55,265 nucleotides of DNA from Promethearchaeota archaeon Loki_b31 (GCA_005222975.1 NJBI01000017.1:1-55265); one strand, 5' to 3'; positions 43,828-53,162 are shown, counted from the stretch's first letter. A program made the numbers and translations. The notes: generated by a model not told the origin, from the letters alone.

Positions 43828-46800
43828 AAGCATACACCAATGTATCACGGAAAACCGTGGGAGAGGATCGTGTAGCAATCTGCCCTACTTTTGGATGCGA
43901 GTACATGACACGAGTTAAGCCTCTTAAATTTAGGTTCTTAGGTTTTGGGAAGCATCCTAAATGCAAGAAACATCACATTCCTTTAGTATATGTTGATGAA
44001 AGAATCGTTGATTTCGTGGATGCTGCCCTAGCGTGCTTGTTTGATAAAGCAGGACTCCCCCCAAGTGAATTACTCGAGGGTGTAAAATCAAAATTTCATA
44101 ATGAAGTTACCTCGTTTGTAGAGGGATGGGTGTATTGCATCACGGCTGGAAGGGGTGTGTCCATTATTTCACGTTACATGGATACGATTTCGAATGCGTA
44201 TCTCAAGCAATTAACCAAGAAACAAATTAAGGCACTTAAAAAGGGAGATGATTCAAAACCAAATCTCGTGAATAAGACGATTAAGGATGGAATGGATGAA
44301 ATTACTATTCAATATACGAGGATTCTCAAGCACCTGAGAGCTCATTCCGAGATTCTCATTGATCATCAAACGCTTAAATCACTTTCTAAAAATCTCCGAA
44401 ATTATTTGAAGGATTATCAAAAGACCATATTAAAGCGCAATGAGATCATTAATTCTCCAGAAAATAAGCGCGAAATGAGTTTAAAAGAAATCAAGAGTAA
44501 TTATGATCAAATCCTAAATGTCGGGACATGCCGTTGTCTTCTTGGATTGAATCCCGAAAGTAAAGAAATCAAGAAAGCAAAAATAACTTCATTTGATAGA
44601 TTTTCTGCTTATCATGAATTTTTTAGTGAAGGATTAACTGGAAAATTTACAAAATCCGCAATCTGTGATTTAGTAAAAACTAAGTTCACTTATCAAGATA
44701 ATATTGATATACTTGATGAGACAAAATATAAAATTCCCTTTCAAAATCAAAAACCTAAAAGTATCATGACAGTTAAATGTACTCAAGAAGAACTTCTAGG
44801 CAAAATTTTTAAGTTCGGGGAATCTCTACAATTAGGAATTTTAACGATATATTATATTTGTGATATATTTCCAAAAAAGAATGAAATTGATAAGTTTTTT
44901 TTTTCTGGAAAGGAATTAAGTCAGATTCTTAGCAGATCTGAATTTTTTTTTAATAATATTAGAAGGGAACTGTTAGACGAAAATTTTGTTCAATACTGCG
45001 GAACAATTTCTAAAAAAAAACATAGCTTTGTAAAAATTTATACAATTACAAAACAAGGCGCAGATTTTGCAGCGGAAATTATTGAGTCAAAAATACAAGA
45101 ATTTTCTAATCTTTTTAATGATTTAACCCTCAGATTAGAACAGCGATATAAAGAATATAATAAAGAATTAATGTCCTCAGAAAATAACATTGTTATTCGT
45201 TCAATAGAAGAAATCAATAATGATTTAAAAAAAATAGCTGAAGAAAACAATGCTAAAATGCTCACTACATACAAATCTGATGAAAATAAAATAATTTTTA
45301 GATGTAAGGAATGCAATAAAGAATTTAAAGATATATACAAGAATATAAAAAGAAGACAAGAACCAAAAATAGCTTGCCCTTTCTGTTTTCCAGAATTAAG
45401 ACCTAACACTTATATTCCTGAAGAATTAAGAGAAAAAATTGCAAAATATGTTTTAGTTGAATTAAGACAAATTACTATTTACAATTTAGTAGAAAAGGAA
45501 ATTTTAGAAAATATAGTTTCTATAAGAGATTCTGTTTTCAGACAAATAGAAATCAAAAAGGTTCCGAGTTTATACAATAGAATTCAAGCTGATGCCGATT
45601 TTAGACAATATATTAAGAATTATATTCAACTTATCGTTAAGCTTCTTATAAAAATAAAATTATTAAATGAGACCAAACAAAAAATAAATATTACTGAAGT
45701 AGCAAAAGAAACTCATGATAAAAATATAGTTTCCTTAAAATCTTGGGTTGTTTTTTCAACGAAGATTATTCAGTATTTAAGACAAAATCTTGATTTTAAT
45801 ATTAGATCACGTCATCATGATACATTCCAAAAATCTACTCAAGTATCGATTAGGAATTTTAGGAATTTGTATAAATTAATTGATGATATTACAATTACTT
45901 ATTTGAAAAAAGATTTACAGATGAAAATAGATATTCATTACAATGGAATATGTCAAGGAAATAATGGAACTTGTCAATTCAATGTTGATTACAGATTCTT
46001 ACCTGCTCTCTCCCATCACCATCTACTCAAAAATTACAAAAAACTCATAACAAGAAAAGAATTTAAATATATCCTTCCTCATACTATTCTAAACTTAAAA
46101 TTTGAGAGAGCTATTAAATTAATGCAGACTCAAATTGGTGGATTAGGTTTAGCATGTCTGAATTGCCATTTTTCTAAACATCATGTAATATATAATTTTT
46201 CACCGATTTTTACATTTCTTCAGAAACTATCCTTAGAAAATATCAATGAAAATCCATCAGATGTTTTAATCAAATTGAAGTCATTAGTAAGCATATATTA
46301 CAACCAAAAAAAAGAAAAAACTAAAATGTCTAAAAATTACACTCAAGCTCAACAAAAAACAATGATAAAAGATGGTATTAGAAAATCGACTTTAGCATTC
46401 GTTAAAAAAAAATATAGTATTCAGTTTCTATTTGGAAATGATTATGTTTGTCCTATTTGTCGAAAAGCTAATATTAATGAACACCTCAATTGTTTTGTTG
46501 CTCATCATACTAATGAAGATATTTTTAGAGATGATCTTGAAAAAATAGAATTTGGTAAAGAATATAAAAAAAAGGATATTGATTGGTTAATTGAAAATCT
46601 AATTATTCAAGAATGTGTGTTTATTTGTATAAATTGTCATCAAATGCTTCATGCTGTAAATTTTCGAGATTATGCTCTTACTATCTTGGAAAGTAAAACC
46701 GATAAGATATTTGTAAGGAATTATTATAGTCAATTAGACAAACAGATAAGTAAATTAAAAAATAGAATCTTAATTTTTAAAAAAAAAATTGAAAATCATT

Positions 46801-47204
46801 TGATTCAAATTCCAAATCCGTTACAGTTAATTTTTGAAAAGGGAGACGGTTTAAAGAGAAATTTAATATGTATTTACTATATTTGTGAAATTTTTTCAAA
46901 AGATAAAGAGAATCCTTTTTTTACTTCTGGTGAGTTGAATTTTATTATTAATAAGGCGCGTTCATTTAGGAATTTTAAACATAAATTAATTCATCTTGAT
47001 TATATACAAGCTGTTGAGAATTTTCAAAGAATTTATCATATTACTCCTAAAGGTAAGGAAAAAGCAAGAGAATTGATTAATCAAAAATTAGATGATTTTC
47101 CGAAAAGATTCAGAGATTTAATTGACATTTGGGAAAATAATTACGTAGAATATCAGCTAAAGATGAAACAAAATAAATATTTTTTTGGAAAAGAAATTTT
47201 ATAA
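43824..47204 (+). CDS. OrfB3: conserved N-terminal module protein with zinc-ribbon/HNH C-terminus and duplicated helical modules
   Basis: This is a 1,126-residue protein. Residues 1 to about 280 correspond to the shared N-terminal region. From about 310 the sequence is its own. There is a helical module LQLGILTIYYICDIFPKK..FFSGKELSQIL (about 320-450) that recurs near the end as LKRNLICIYYICEIFSK..FFTSGELNFII (about 985-1110). Between the two lie a four-Cys zinc ribbon (CKECNKEF..CPFCF near 490), a HYNGICQGNNGTCQF..HHHLL region near 715-735 with CLNCHFSKHH near 780, and an HNH core CPICRKAN..FVAHHTNED..CINCHQMLH (about 875-940). The CxxC..HH..N..CxxC..H layout fits HNH/McrA nucleases. The start is in an ATGA overlap with orfA3. 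Confidence 0.78.
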   Translation: MKAYTNVSRKTVGEDRVAICPTFGCEYMTRVKPLKFRFLGFGKHPKCKKHHIPLVYVDERIVDFVDAALACLFDKAGLPPSELLEGVKSKFHNEVTSFVEGWVYCITAGRGVSIISRYMDTISNAYLKQLTKKQIKALKKGDDSKPNLVNKTIKDGMDEITIQYTRILKHLRAHSEILIDHQTLKSLSKNLRNYLKDYQKTILKRNEIINSPENKREMSLKEIKSNYDQILNVGTCRCLLGLNPESKEIKKAKITSFDRFSAYHEFFSEGLTGKFTKSAICDLVKTKFTYQDNIDILDETKYKIPFQNQKPKSIMTVKCTQEELLGKIFKFGESLQLGILTIYYICDIFPKKNEIDKFFFSGKELSQILSRSEFFFNNIRRELLDENFVQYCGTISKKKHSFVKIYTITKQGADFAAEIIESKIQEFSNLFNDLTLRLEQRYKEYNKELMSSENNIVIRSIEEINNDLKKIAEENNAKMLTTYKSDENKIIFRCKECNKEFKDIYKNIKRRQEPKIACPFCFPELRPNTYIPEELREKIAKYVLVELRQITIYNLVEKEILENIVSIRDSVFRQIEIKKVPSLYNRIQADADFRQYIKNYIQLIVKLLIKIKLLNETKQKINITEVAKETHDKNIVSLKSWVVFSTKIIQYLRQNLDFNIRSRHHDTFQKSTQVSIRNFRNLYKLIDDITITYLKKDLQMKIDIHYNGICQGNNGTCQFNVDYRFLPALSHHHLLKNYKKLITRKEFKYILPHTILNLKFERAIKLMQTQIGGLGLACLNCHFSKHHVIYNFSPIFTFLQKLSLENINENPSDVLIKLKSLVSIYYNQKKEKTKMSKNYTQAQQKTMIKDGIRKSTLAFVKKKYSIQFLFGNDYVCPICRKANINEHLNCFVAHHTNEDIFRDDLEKIEFGKEYKKKDIDWLIENLIIQECVFICINCHQMLHAVNFRDYALTILESKTDKIFVRNYYSQLDKQISKLKNRILIFKKKIENHLIQIPNPLQLIFEKGDGLKRNLICIYYICEIFSKDKENPFFTSGELNFIINKARSFRNFKHKLIHLDYIQAVENFQRIYHITPKGKEKARELINQKLDDFPKRFRDLIDIWENNYVEYQLKMKQNKYFFGKEIL

Positions 47205-47381
47205 GACTATGGATTTACTTTAAGAAATAAAGGGGGCATCGAACAAGTAATTAACCATTTGGAAAATAAAATCTTGAAATTAAAGGATGGATTGTACTTA
47301 GAAGTCTCTAAACAAATCGCAGAAGAGAGAAGTAAAATAATTATAGACTTTTATAACAAAATGAGAGAAGAAAGAGTGTAG
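47205..47381 (+). pseudogene. Diverged duplicate of the HD gene's 3' end
   Basis: Directly after the orfB3 stop codon, and in its frame, the DNA reads DYGFTLRNKGGIEQVINH, LENKILKLKD, LYLEVSKQIAEERSK and a stop, 58 residues. The end of the intact HD protein is GGIEKVIEHLEKKIIKLKD followed by LDISKEIAKERQK. About 60% of positions agree by eye. It lacks the HD motifs, so it is a remnant. Following it is the end of the TrmB-like gene in the opposite direction (47382-47403). Confidence 0.8.
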
Positions 47382-47403
47382 ATTTACTTGAGTTTCAATA
47401 TCA
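47321..47403. repeat. 83-bp direct repeat, left copy (right copy 50092-50174)
   Basis: The two copies differ at 5 of 83 positions by hand count, with no gaps. They cover the end of the HD gene (ERSKIIIDFY) and the end of the convergent TrmB-like gene. The right copy is fused to a truncated rimI and attached to the intact TrmB-like gene. The 2.7 kb between them (membrane protein and rimI start) therefore looks like a later insertion or duplication. Confidence 0.85.
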
Positions 47404-47540
47404 AAATCTCGCCAAAGAGAATTCAAATCTTGATCTGACAATGAACTCACCATTTATTATATTTTATAATAAAACACTTAGTTATGTTATGATCATAAAA
47501 CATGATTTATATTATTATGTAAGTCCAATTTTTACTATTT

Positions 47541-47584
47541 TTTACTTCGGTTCGATCAATTATTTACTTCGGTTCGATCAATTT
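47541..47584. repeat. Tandem repeat, 20 bp at 22-bp period
   Basis: TTTACTTCGGTTCGATCAAT is present twice (47541-47560 and 47563-47582), 98 bp upstream of the ATG of the CD36-like gene. The wider 47404-47681 interval is otherwise AT-rich without a credible gene. Possible operator. Confidence 0.7.
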
Positions 47585-47681
47585 TTTACGTATCGTCTAA
47601 CTTGTAAATTTTGTTAAAATTAGCTATTTGAATAAGATATTTGTGATAACTTTTAAATATACTACTAACCAAATATTATTT

Positions 47682-49706
47682 ATGTCCAAATCTAAATTAA
47701 TAATAGGAATAATTTTAATCGTTGTTGGTGGTGTTTTAATACCAACAGGATTTTTTGTAAACCAAATGTTCGTCGACCAAATTGCTGAAGGAGTTCCTGA
47801 CGCCCTTTTAGCTATTGAAGAGGAAGCCCTTCCATCTTTAGAAGAACAGTTACCCCCTTTAGCTACACCGGATGTACTTTTGGGTGTTGAAGACGGAGCA
47901 CTTACTTCCTTAGAAGCTCAACTGCCCGTTCTTACAACTCCTGCTGTCTTAGATGGTCTTAAGGATGAGTTTTTAGCCCAATTACCGTTTATTATCAACG
48001 GTTCAGGAGCAGCCTTAGCGATAAACCAAACAATAACTGGCATTGCTGGTATCATTGGTTTTCCTGCTGCTAAGGATCAATTCTTTAATAGCCCTACATT
48101 TCAAGCAGATTATGGATATATCACGCCCCAAGGGGTTTCAGACTATTATGATACGCTAATGGGTGATTATGATGTGGTAAACCTTGGTTATACCGTTACT
48201 GCTCAAAATAATTTACTGTATGGCGTGGGTCCTTTACCAGGATTAATTACAGATATTGAATTGGGGATGGGTCTTCTGGGTTATATGGAACTCTACCTTA
48301 ATGTAAGTTTAGGTGACCAGACGCTAAATCAAACCATGCAACTCTATTACAATGCTACATGGGGTCAACTTGAAGCTCTTGCTGGCTATATAAGTAACTA
48401 TCTATGGGAAGTTGTGGTTAAATCAACATATTCACCACAATATACCATAGAACAGTATGCTGAATTAGTATTTTACGCTCAGTGGGCTAACGCATCCGTT
48501 GTCGAAGATGGAATTGATTTAAGTCTCTTCAAGGATACGCTACCACCAGATACTAAAGGTTTTGAAGCAGGCGTTCCAAATCCCACTAACATTACAATAC
48601 TCACATGCATGGCTCTTTGGGATGATTCAAATTCATCCTCATTTGTAAACGATAGTGGGATTTTAGTATGGGTTGGTGCGATGCAAGGAGATTTAACCCT
48701 ACGAGGTTATTTAATGGGAATATTTTCCCTCAATTCAACTCAATTACTCATACTATTAGATTGGCTAGGGAGTTTTATGACTATTCTAGTTCCACTTTTG
48801 CTTTTTGACGAAACAGGGTATACCGTACCAGAACTAGCACAATTCGCATTCTATGAACAATGGGCTAACGGTACTATTCAGGGGGCAGCGGTTTTACCTG
48901 GTGGATTTTTAAATGAACTTAGTGCTGACTTTGCGGGTCCGCCATATTTCGAAGTTGGATTACCAAGTCCTAGTGGACTTTCACTTACTGAAACTATGAA
49001 TTTATGGGATGAAGCAAACGCTTACACTTTTGTTAATATGAATGGTATCTTAGTCTGGCTTGAAGCAATTACAAACACAACTCTTCAAAGTACATTAATA
49101 ACAACGTTTGGTATATCTGCAGGTGAATTAACAGTACTTCTAACCTGGTTGGGTGCTTTTTTCACAGTACGAGTTCCACAACTTATATTTTATGAAACAG
49201 GATATACTGTACCAGAACTAGCACAAATCGCATTCTATGAACAATGGGCTGACGGTACTATTCAGGGTCTAAGTATTTTACCTGATGGATTTTTAAGTGA
49301 ACGTGATCCACCTATAGAAGGACCTCCCTACTTCGAAGTTGGCTTAACAGAAGGTCCAACAGGCTTAACAGCTTCACAATGTGATGCACTCTGGGATGAG
49401 ACAAGCGAATATTCACTCGTAAGTGCAAGTGGAATAAATAAGTGGTATCAGGCAGAATCATCCAGTACTACATATGATGATTTAAGAACACATAATGATG
49501 ATCTTTCTGCTGTCCAAATGACCAAAATTCTTGATTGGCTACCAAAATTTAGGGATGAAATCGTAAATGCGTTAGCAAAGGAGGAATTGGGCTTACCGAT
49601 GGAACCATATGCTCTTGGAAATACACTCCTTATTGCTCTAGGTGCTGGAGGAGGAACATTAGCCGTTATAGGCATAGTACTATTAATATTATCGAAGAGA
49701 AAATAA
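47682..49706 (+). CDS. Two-anchor ectodomain protein, CD36-like N-terminus with three internal repeats
   Basis: This protein has 674 residues from ATG 47682 (a TTG at 47628 would add 18 unhelpful residues). N-terminal anchor LIIGIILIVVGGVLIPTGFF, followed by VNQMFVDQIAEGV, has the look of CD36/SR-B family starts (GGILMP.. then a charged linker). A C-terminal anchor LLIALGAGGGTLAVIGIVLLI and basic SKRK tail complete a CD36-like topology with a large outside domain. Three units at about 127-residue intervals (containing EL..FYAQWAN or EL.Q(F/I)AFYEQWA(N/D)G, LWD, ILVW, TILDWL/LTWLG) are visible. A scavenger/lipid or adhesion function is only inference. Confidence 0.6.
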   Translation: MSKSKLIIGIILIVVGGVLIPTGFFVNQMFVDQIAEGVPDALLAIEEEALPSLEEQLPPLATPDVLLGVEDGALTSLEAQLPVLTTPAVLDGLKDEFLAQLPFIINGSGAALAINQTITGIAGIIGFPAAKDQFFNSPTFQADYGYITPQGVSDYYDTLMGDYDVVNLGYTVTAQNNLLYGVGPLPGLITDIELGMGLLGYMELYLNVSLGDQTLNQTMQLYYNATWGQLEALAGYISNYLWEVVVKSTYSPQYTIEQYAELVFYAQWANASVVEDGIDLSLFKDTLPPDTKGFEAGVPNPTNITILTCMALWDDSNSSSFVNDSGILVWVGAMQGDLTLRGYLMGIFSLNSTQLLILLDWLGSFMTILVPLLLFDETGYTVPELAQFAFYEQWANGTIQGAAVLPGGFLNELSADFAGPPYFEVGLPSPSGLSLTETMNLWDEANAYTFVNMNGILVWLEAITNTTLQSTLITTFGISAGELTVLLTWLGAFFTVRVPQLIFYETGYTVPELAQIAFYEQWADGTIQGLSILPDGFLSERDPPIEGPPYFEVGLTEGPTGLTASQCDALWDETSEYSLVSASGINKWYQAESSSTTYDDLRTHNDDLSAVQMTKILDWLPKFRDEIVNALAKEELGLPMEPYALGNTLLIALGAGGGTLAVIGIVLLILSKRK

Positions 49707-49816
49707 AACTTCCAAAATATATTCTACAAATTAATTTTTTTTTTTTTTCTAATATACTTATTATTTAAAGTATTAACGCTCATTTTTCTATAAATTTGTA
49801 AAAAGGAGGGATGTTC

Positions 49817-50152
49817 TTGAATATTATTATTAGGTTTACTACAGAGAAAGACATACCTCAGGTTTTAAGGATAGAAAACGATAATTTTGCAGAACCATGG
49901 ACTAAAGAAATGTTTAATATTATGTTAAGAAAGGAATTTCTTCAAAATGTTGAAGAGTCACATAATTTTTATGTTTGTGAAAATAACAGTAAAATTATAG
50001 GGTACATCATCTGGGAAAATGAATATTTCTTTAATAAAGACGAGGGATTCTTGTATTATATTGGGTATGTTATGAACTTTGCAGTAGTCCAAGAAGAGAG
50101 AAGTAAAATAATTATAGACTTTTATGATAAAATAAGAGAAGAAATAATGTAG
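49817..50152 (+). pseudogene. rimI: Truncated RimI-like acetyltransferase fused to HD-gene tail
   Basis: The start is taken as TTG 49817, 7 bp after GGAGGG (an ATG at 49811 is too close to it). Residues 1-90 match the GNAT enzyme RimI: IIIRFTTEKDIPQVLRIEND, EPWTKEM, NFYVCENNSKIIGYIIWE, and VMNFAVVQEE. At the Gly-rich acetyl-CoA loop, which should follow AV.PE.R..G, the sequence switches to ERSKIIIDFYDKIREE, the HD gene's end, at the boundary of the 83-bp repeat. The CoA-binding half is missing, so the protein would be inactive. Confidence 0.8.
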
Positions 50153-50154
50153 AT

Positions 50155-51396
50155 TTACTTGAGTTTCAATATCATGCTCAAAAGAATTGGAAATTTCTCT
50201 TCTGTGCCCCAGATGACATAAATTTTATCGTCAATAGGAATCGCGACATGTTTAGCAAGAGTAATCCAACCACTTCCAACATTCTTAGCCGCATCACTTC
50301 CCGCTTTAAATTTTAAATACATAATGGCTCCTAAGTAATCTTGGATTTCTATGTCTTCAACTTTGATATCTTCTAAATCTTGAATAATATATTCTTTATT
50401 TCCTTTATCTGGTTGTAAACTATTCCAAATTTTCTCGTACGATAATTGTAAAGCTGCCCGAATCACAATCTTATTTTCTATAGCTCTATCGTATTCCAAA
50501 ATTATAAGACCGCAATCTTTATCTACACCTCTTATTCCAAGCGTGTTAAAGTCGTACGATTTTTCTTCATATGCCTGAAAGTCTTTTTTAGCTTCAACAA
50601 TATCAATCCACCCATTTTCAAGATCCTCACCCATTATATACCGAAAACTTTTTAATATATTTAATTCCTCCTCTTTATCTTGAATAATCTCATCGATTAA
50701 AGCATTTAGTGGCCTTGCAACATATATTTGTATGCCACTTGGAGTTCTTGATACCTTTTCTACCCAATAATTTTTAACTAAACGATCAATTATTCGATAT
50801 ATTGTAGTTCTTTTGATTTCCAGTTCTTTATTTATATTTCCAATTTTATCTCCTTTCTCTCCTTTTTTCAACAAAGTTAAATAAACTCTAGCCTCTTCTA
50901 AGCTTAAACCTGCTTTTAGTAAACCTAATCTTTGCAAATTTTGGGTTTCATCGAGCAAAACTTTTGGAGTGGCCCACTTTATTTCCTCGACTTTTCCTAA
51001 AGGAGTGTCAGGTTCTAAATAAGGTTTTTTAGACCTAAGTTTTCCCAAAGTTCTTGATGCTTCCATTAATCCTAGGTGAATTTGTCCTTCAGGTTCAATT
51101 TTACAAATAATTTTCCGTTCTTCTTCTTTAAACCCAATAACGCTTCCCTTCTTATCTAAAGTACTAGCAACAAGCCTTTCAGTAGAGATTTGAAGAATTA
51201 TATACTTAATTCCAGAAATAGTAATATATCTTTCATCTAAATTTCGCCAGGTCGTGTTTATGTTTTCTATATCGTTACTAATATCCCAATTATCTGACGA
51301 ATATACAATCTTATTTTCATCTTCAATAATAGCTGTTGATATTATTTTAGAGTCGGGTTTTATATATTTATTAAGAACAGATATGTATTTTTCCAT
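50155..51396 (-). CDS. TrmB-type transcriptional regulator with extra N-terminal domain
   Basis: This 413-residue protein has a winged helix near residues 160-245 (AGLSLEEARVYLTLLKKGEKGD, KELEIKRTTIYRIIDRLVKNYWVEKV), matching TrmB family regulators. The C-terminal 150 residues (IVEAKKDFQAYEEKSY..) would be a ligand-binding region. The first 130 residues (IISTAIIEDENKIVYSSDNW, GSVIGFKEEE) have alpha/beta features reminiscent of roadblock/profilin-like domains, which is speculation. The gene is intact; its last codons form the right half of the 83-bp repeat. Confidence 0.72.
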   Translation of the reverse strand: MEKYISVLNKYIKPDSKIISTAIIEDENKIVYSSDNWDISNDIENINTTWRNLDERYITISGIKYIILQISTERLVASTLDKKGSVIGFKEEERKIICKIEPEGQIHLGLMEASRTLGKLRSKKPYLEPDTPLGKVEEIKWATPKVLLDETQNLQRLGLLKAGLSLEEARVYLTLLKKGEKGDKIGNINKELEIKRTTIYRIIDRLVKNYWVEKVSRTPSGIQIYVARPLNALIDEIIQDKEEELNILKSFRYIMGEDLENGWIDIVEAKKDFQAYEEKSYDFNTLGIRGVDKDCGLIILEYDRAIENKIVIRAALQLSYEKIWNSLQPDKGNKEYIIQDLEDIKVEDIEIQDYLGAIMYLKFKAGSDAAKNVGSGWITLAKHVAIPIDDKIYVIWGTEEKFPILLSMILKLK

Positions 51397-51488
51397 TATT
51401 TTATTACCACCCCTTACTTCTTCATTTATTTGTATTAGTATTATAGTTAATATTATTAAAAAAAAAAATTTAATTAGGTTTTAAAAGT

Positions 51489-52164
51489 TTAAAAACATCG
51501 ATGGATTACCCCTGGTCCAATTTCTTTGTATTCACGGCGAGTTATCCACATTCTACGAAATGTTTTCAGAGAACTTAATATTGAACCGCCAATCCAAACA
51601 GAATACATTCTTTCAGGAGGAGAAAGTATCCTTACATCGATCGATTCTGGAACCAATTCTTTTATTTCTTTTGTTAAACGCTCTTTAATACCAGGAAACA
51701 TAGTAGATCCTCCTGAGAGAACGATGTTACTGTAAAGATCTCGCCTTAGATCTACATCACATTCAGAAATGGCATCTACTAGGATATTGTCTAAAGGATC
51801 TAATTCTTTTCCTAATACCGACGGATTAAAAAAGCTTTCTGGTGCTAAAAATCTTTTAATTCCTACATTGATAACCTCTCCATCGGGTAACATAAAACTT
51901 TTTTCCATTCCAGAAACTTTCTTTGAGAGAATCATTTCTTTTTCTGGATCAGTAGCTACATAGCATAGCTTCTCCTTGACATCTCTTACTATTTCTTTTT
52001 CTGCGGAAGATGTAAAGGAATATCCCTTTTGCCTTAATAATCTCTGCATTATCTTCAGGCTTATTTAGAATTTCAGTTAAAGCAAAAAATCGAACTGAAG
52101 GATTATTTTCTTCTAAAAGCCAATCTATAGGGTCCTCATTTAACAAGGATTTCCAATCATTCAT
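51489..52164 (-). pseudogene. Actin C-terminal fragment joined to start of a squalene-cyclase-like gene
   Basis: The left, longer part (to about 52049) is actin: RQKGYSF, AEKEIVRDVKEKLCYV, NIVLSGGSTMFPG, PPERMYSVWIGGSIL, and a terminal HRCF. It lacks the N-terminal half of actin, including the phosphate-1 loop. The right part, from ATG 52164, is MNDWKSLLNEDPIDWLLEEN then PSVRFFALTEILNKPED, the usual start of prenyltransferase/squalene-cyclase-like proteins, which after EDNAEIIKAKG continues out of frame in the actin sequence. Neither part is complete. The join lies within about 52011-52049, where both frames remain plausible. A non-functional fusion is the straightforward reading. Confidence 0.85.
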
Positions 52165-52251
52165 TTTTTTTCGCTCTTAATTAAAAATTTACTTTCATAT
52201 TTAAAAATTATTCTCATTAATTTTTAATTCTGATAAACATTCATTAAAACC

Positions 52252-52989
52252 ATGTCAAATGAAATACCACAAAATGAAAATGATGAGAGTGATAAACCGC
52301 TTCCTCTTTGGACAATAGCGCTCATCCCAGTATACATTTCTGTCTTATTTATAATCATATTTTTCCCCCTTGCTCAAGATTGGTCATGGATTGAAGCTTG
52401 GTTATTCATCATATCATTTGTTATTAACCTGACAATCAGTTTCTATCTCATAAACAAGAAGAATCCGCGAGTTCTTCGGAACCGGATGAAGGTGAAAAAA
52501 GTCGGTGTCACAGAGAAAACAAAAAGTTCCGCAGGATCAGATAAATTTGTATTGCCGATTCTTGCTATCGGATTTATTGGTGCAATAATATTACCAGTAT
52601 TCGATTACCGCAATCAATGGTCTACAATTCCTTTCACGGTGGAGATTATAAGTCTTGTAGTTACGAATATTGGTCTAATAATCATGGATATCGCAATGGT
52701 ACAAAATGCATACGCATCAAAACTACTGGATATAAACAAAGACCAAAAACTCATCGATACAGGGTTATACAGTCATGTTCGCCATCCACTCTACTCGGGA
52801 GCAGTTTTAATGATACTTGGTATGCCCATTGCGTTAGGATCGTGGATATCATTAATTCCCGCTGCAATCGGAGTATTATCTTTAATAATCCGGATAAAAT
52901 TCGAAGAGGAAATGCTCATTAAGGGAATGGACGGCTATATTGAATATCGAACTCGAGTAAAATACAAAATAATACCAAAAATCTACTGA
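52252..52989 (+). CDS. Isoprenylcysteine carboxyl methyltransferase-family membrane protein
   Basis: This 245-residue membrane protein has four or five helices and the ICMT/PEMT C-terminal signature: LIDTGLYSHVRHPLYSGAV (RHPxY), then an EEEMLIKGMDGYIEYRTRV block. These residues bind SAM and the lipid substrate. In archaea such proteins methylate isoprenyl-type or phospholipid head groups, or are unassigned. Base composition looks slightly richer in G+C than in its neighbours, so recent acquisition is possible. Confidence 0.75.
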   Translation: MSNEIPQNENDESDKPLPLWTIALIPVYISVLFIIIFFPLAQDWSWIEAWLFIISFVINLTISFYLINKKNPRVLRNRMKVKKVGVTEKTKSSAGSDKFVLPILAIGFIGAIILPVFDYRNQWSTIPFTVEIISLVVTNIGLIIMDIAMVQNAYASKLLDINKDQKLIDTGLYSHVRHPLYSGAVLMILGMPIALGSWISLIPAAIGVLSLIIRIKFEEEMLIKGMDGYIEYRTRVKYKIIPKIY

Positions 52990-53162
52990 CATAATGCTAA
53001 AATTTGATCCATAGTATGGTCATCGATATTTAACACGTTTAAAGATTATCCATATAAGATTTTCAATTTAATAGCAAACTTTTATTAACGATTTTTTGCT
53101 AAGTTTTTTTACGATATTGAGTAAAATATTTCATATTTAAACCTAACCATAAAAAAAATAAT

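Noticed and set aside
5126..47204. Interpretation of OrfB as polymorphic toxin with OrfA as immunity protein
   Set aside because: OrfA is upstream and highly conserved while the effector ends vary; an immunity protein would vary with the toxin. No secretion signal.
47541..47584. Tandem 20-mer as CRISPR
   Set aside because: Two copies separated by 2 bp only.
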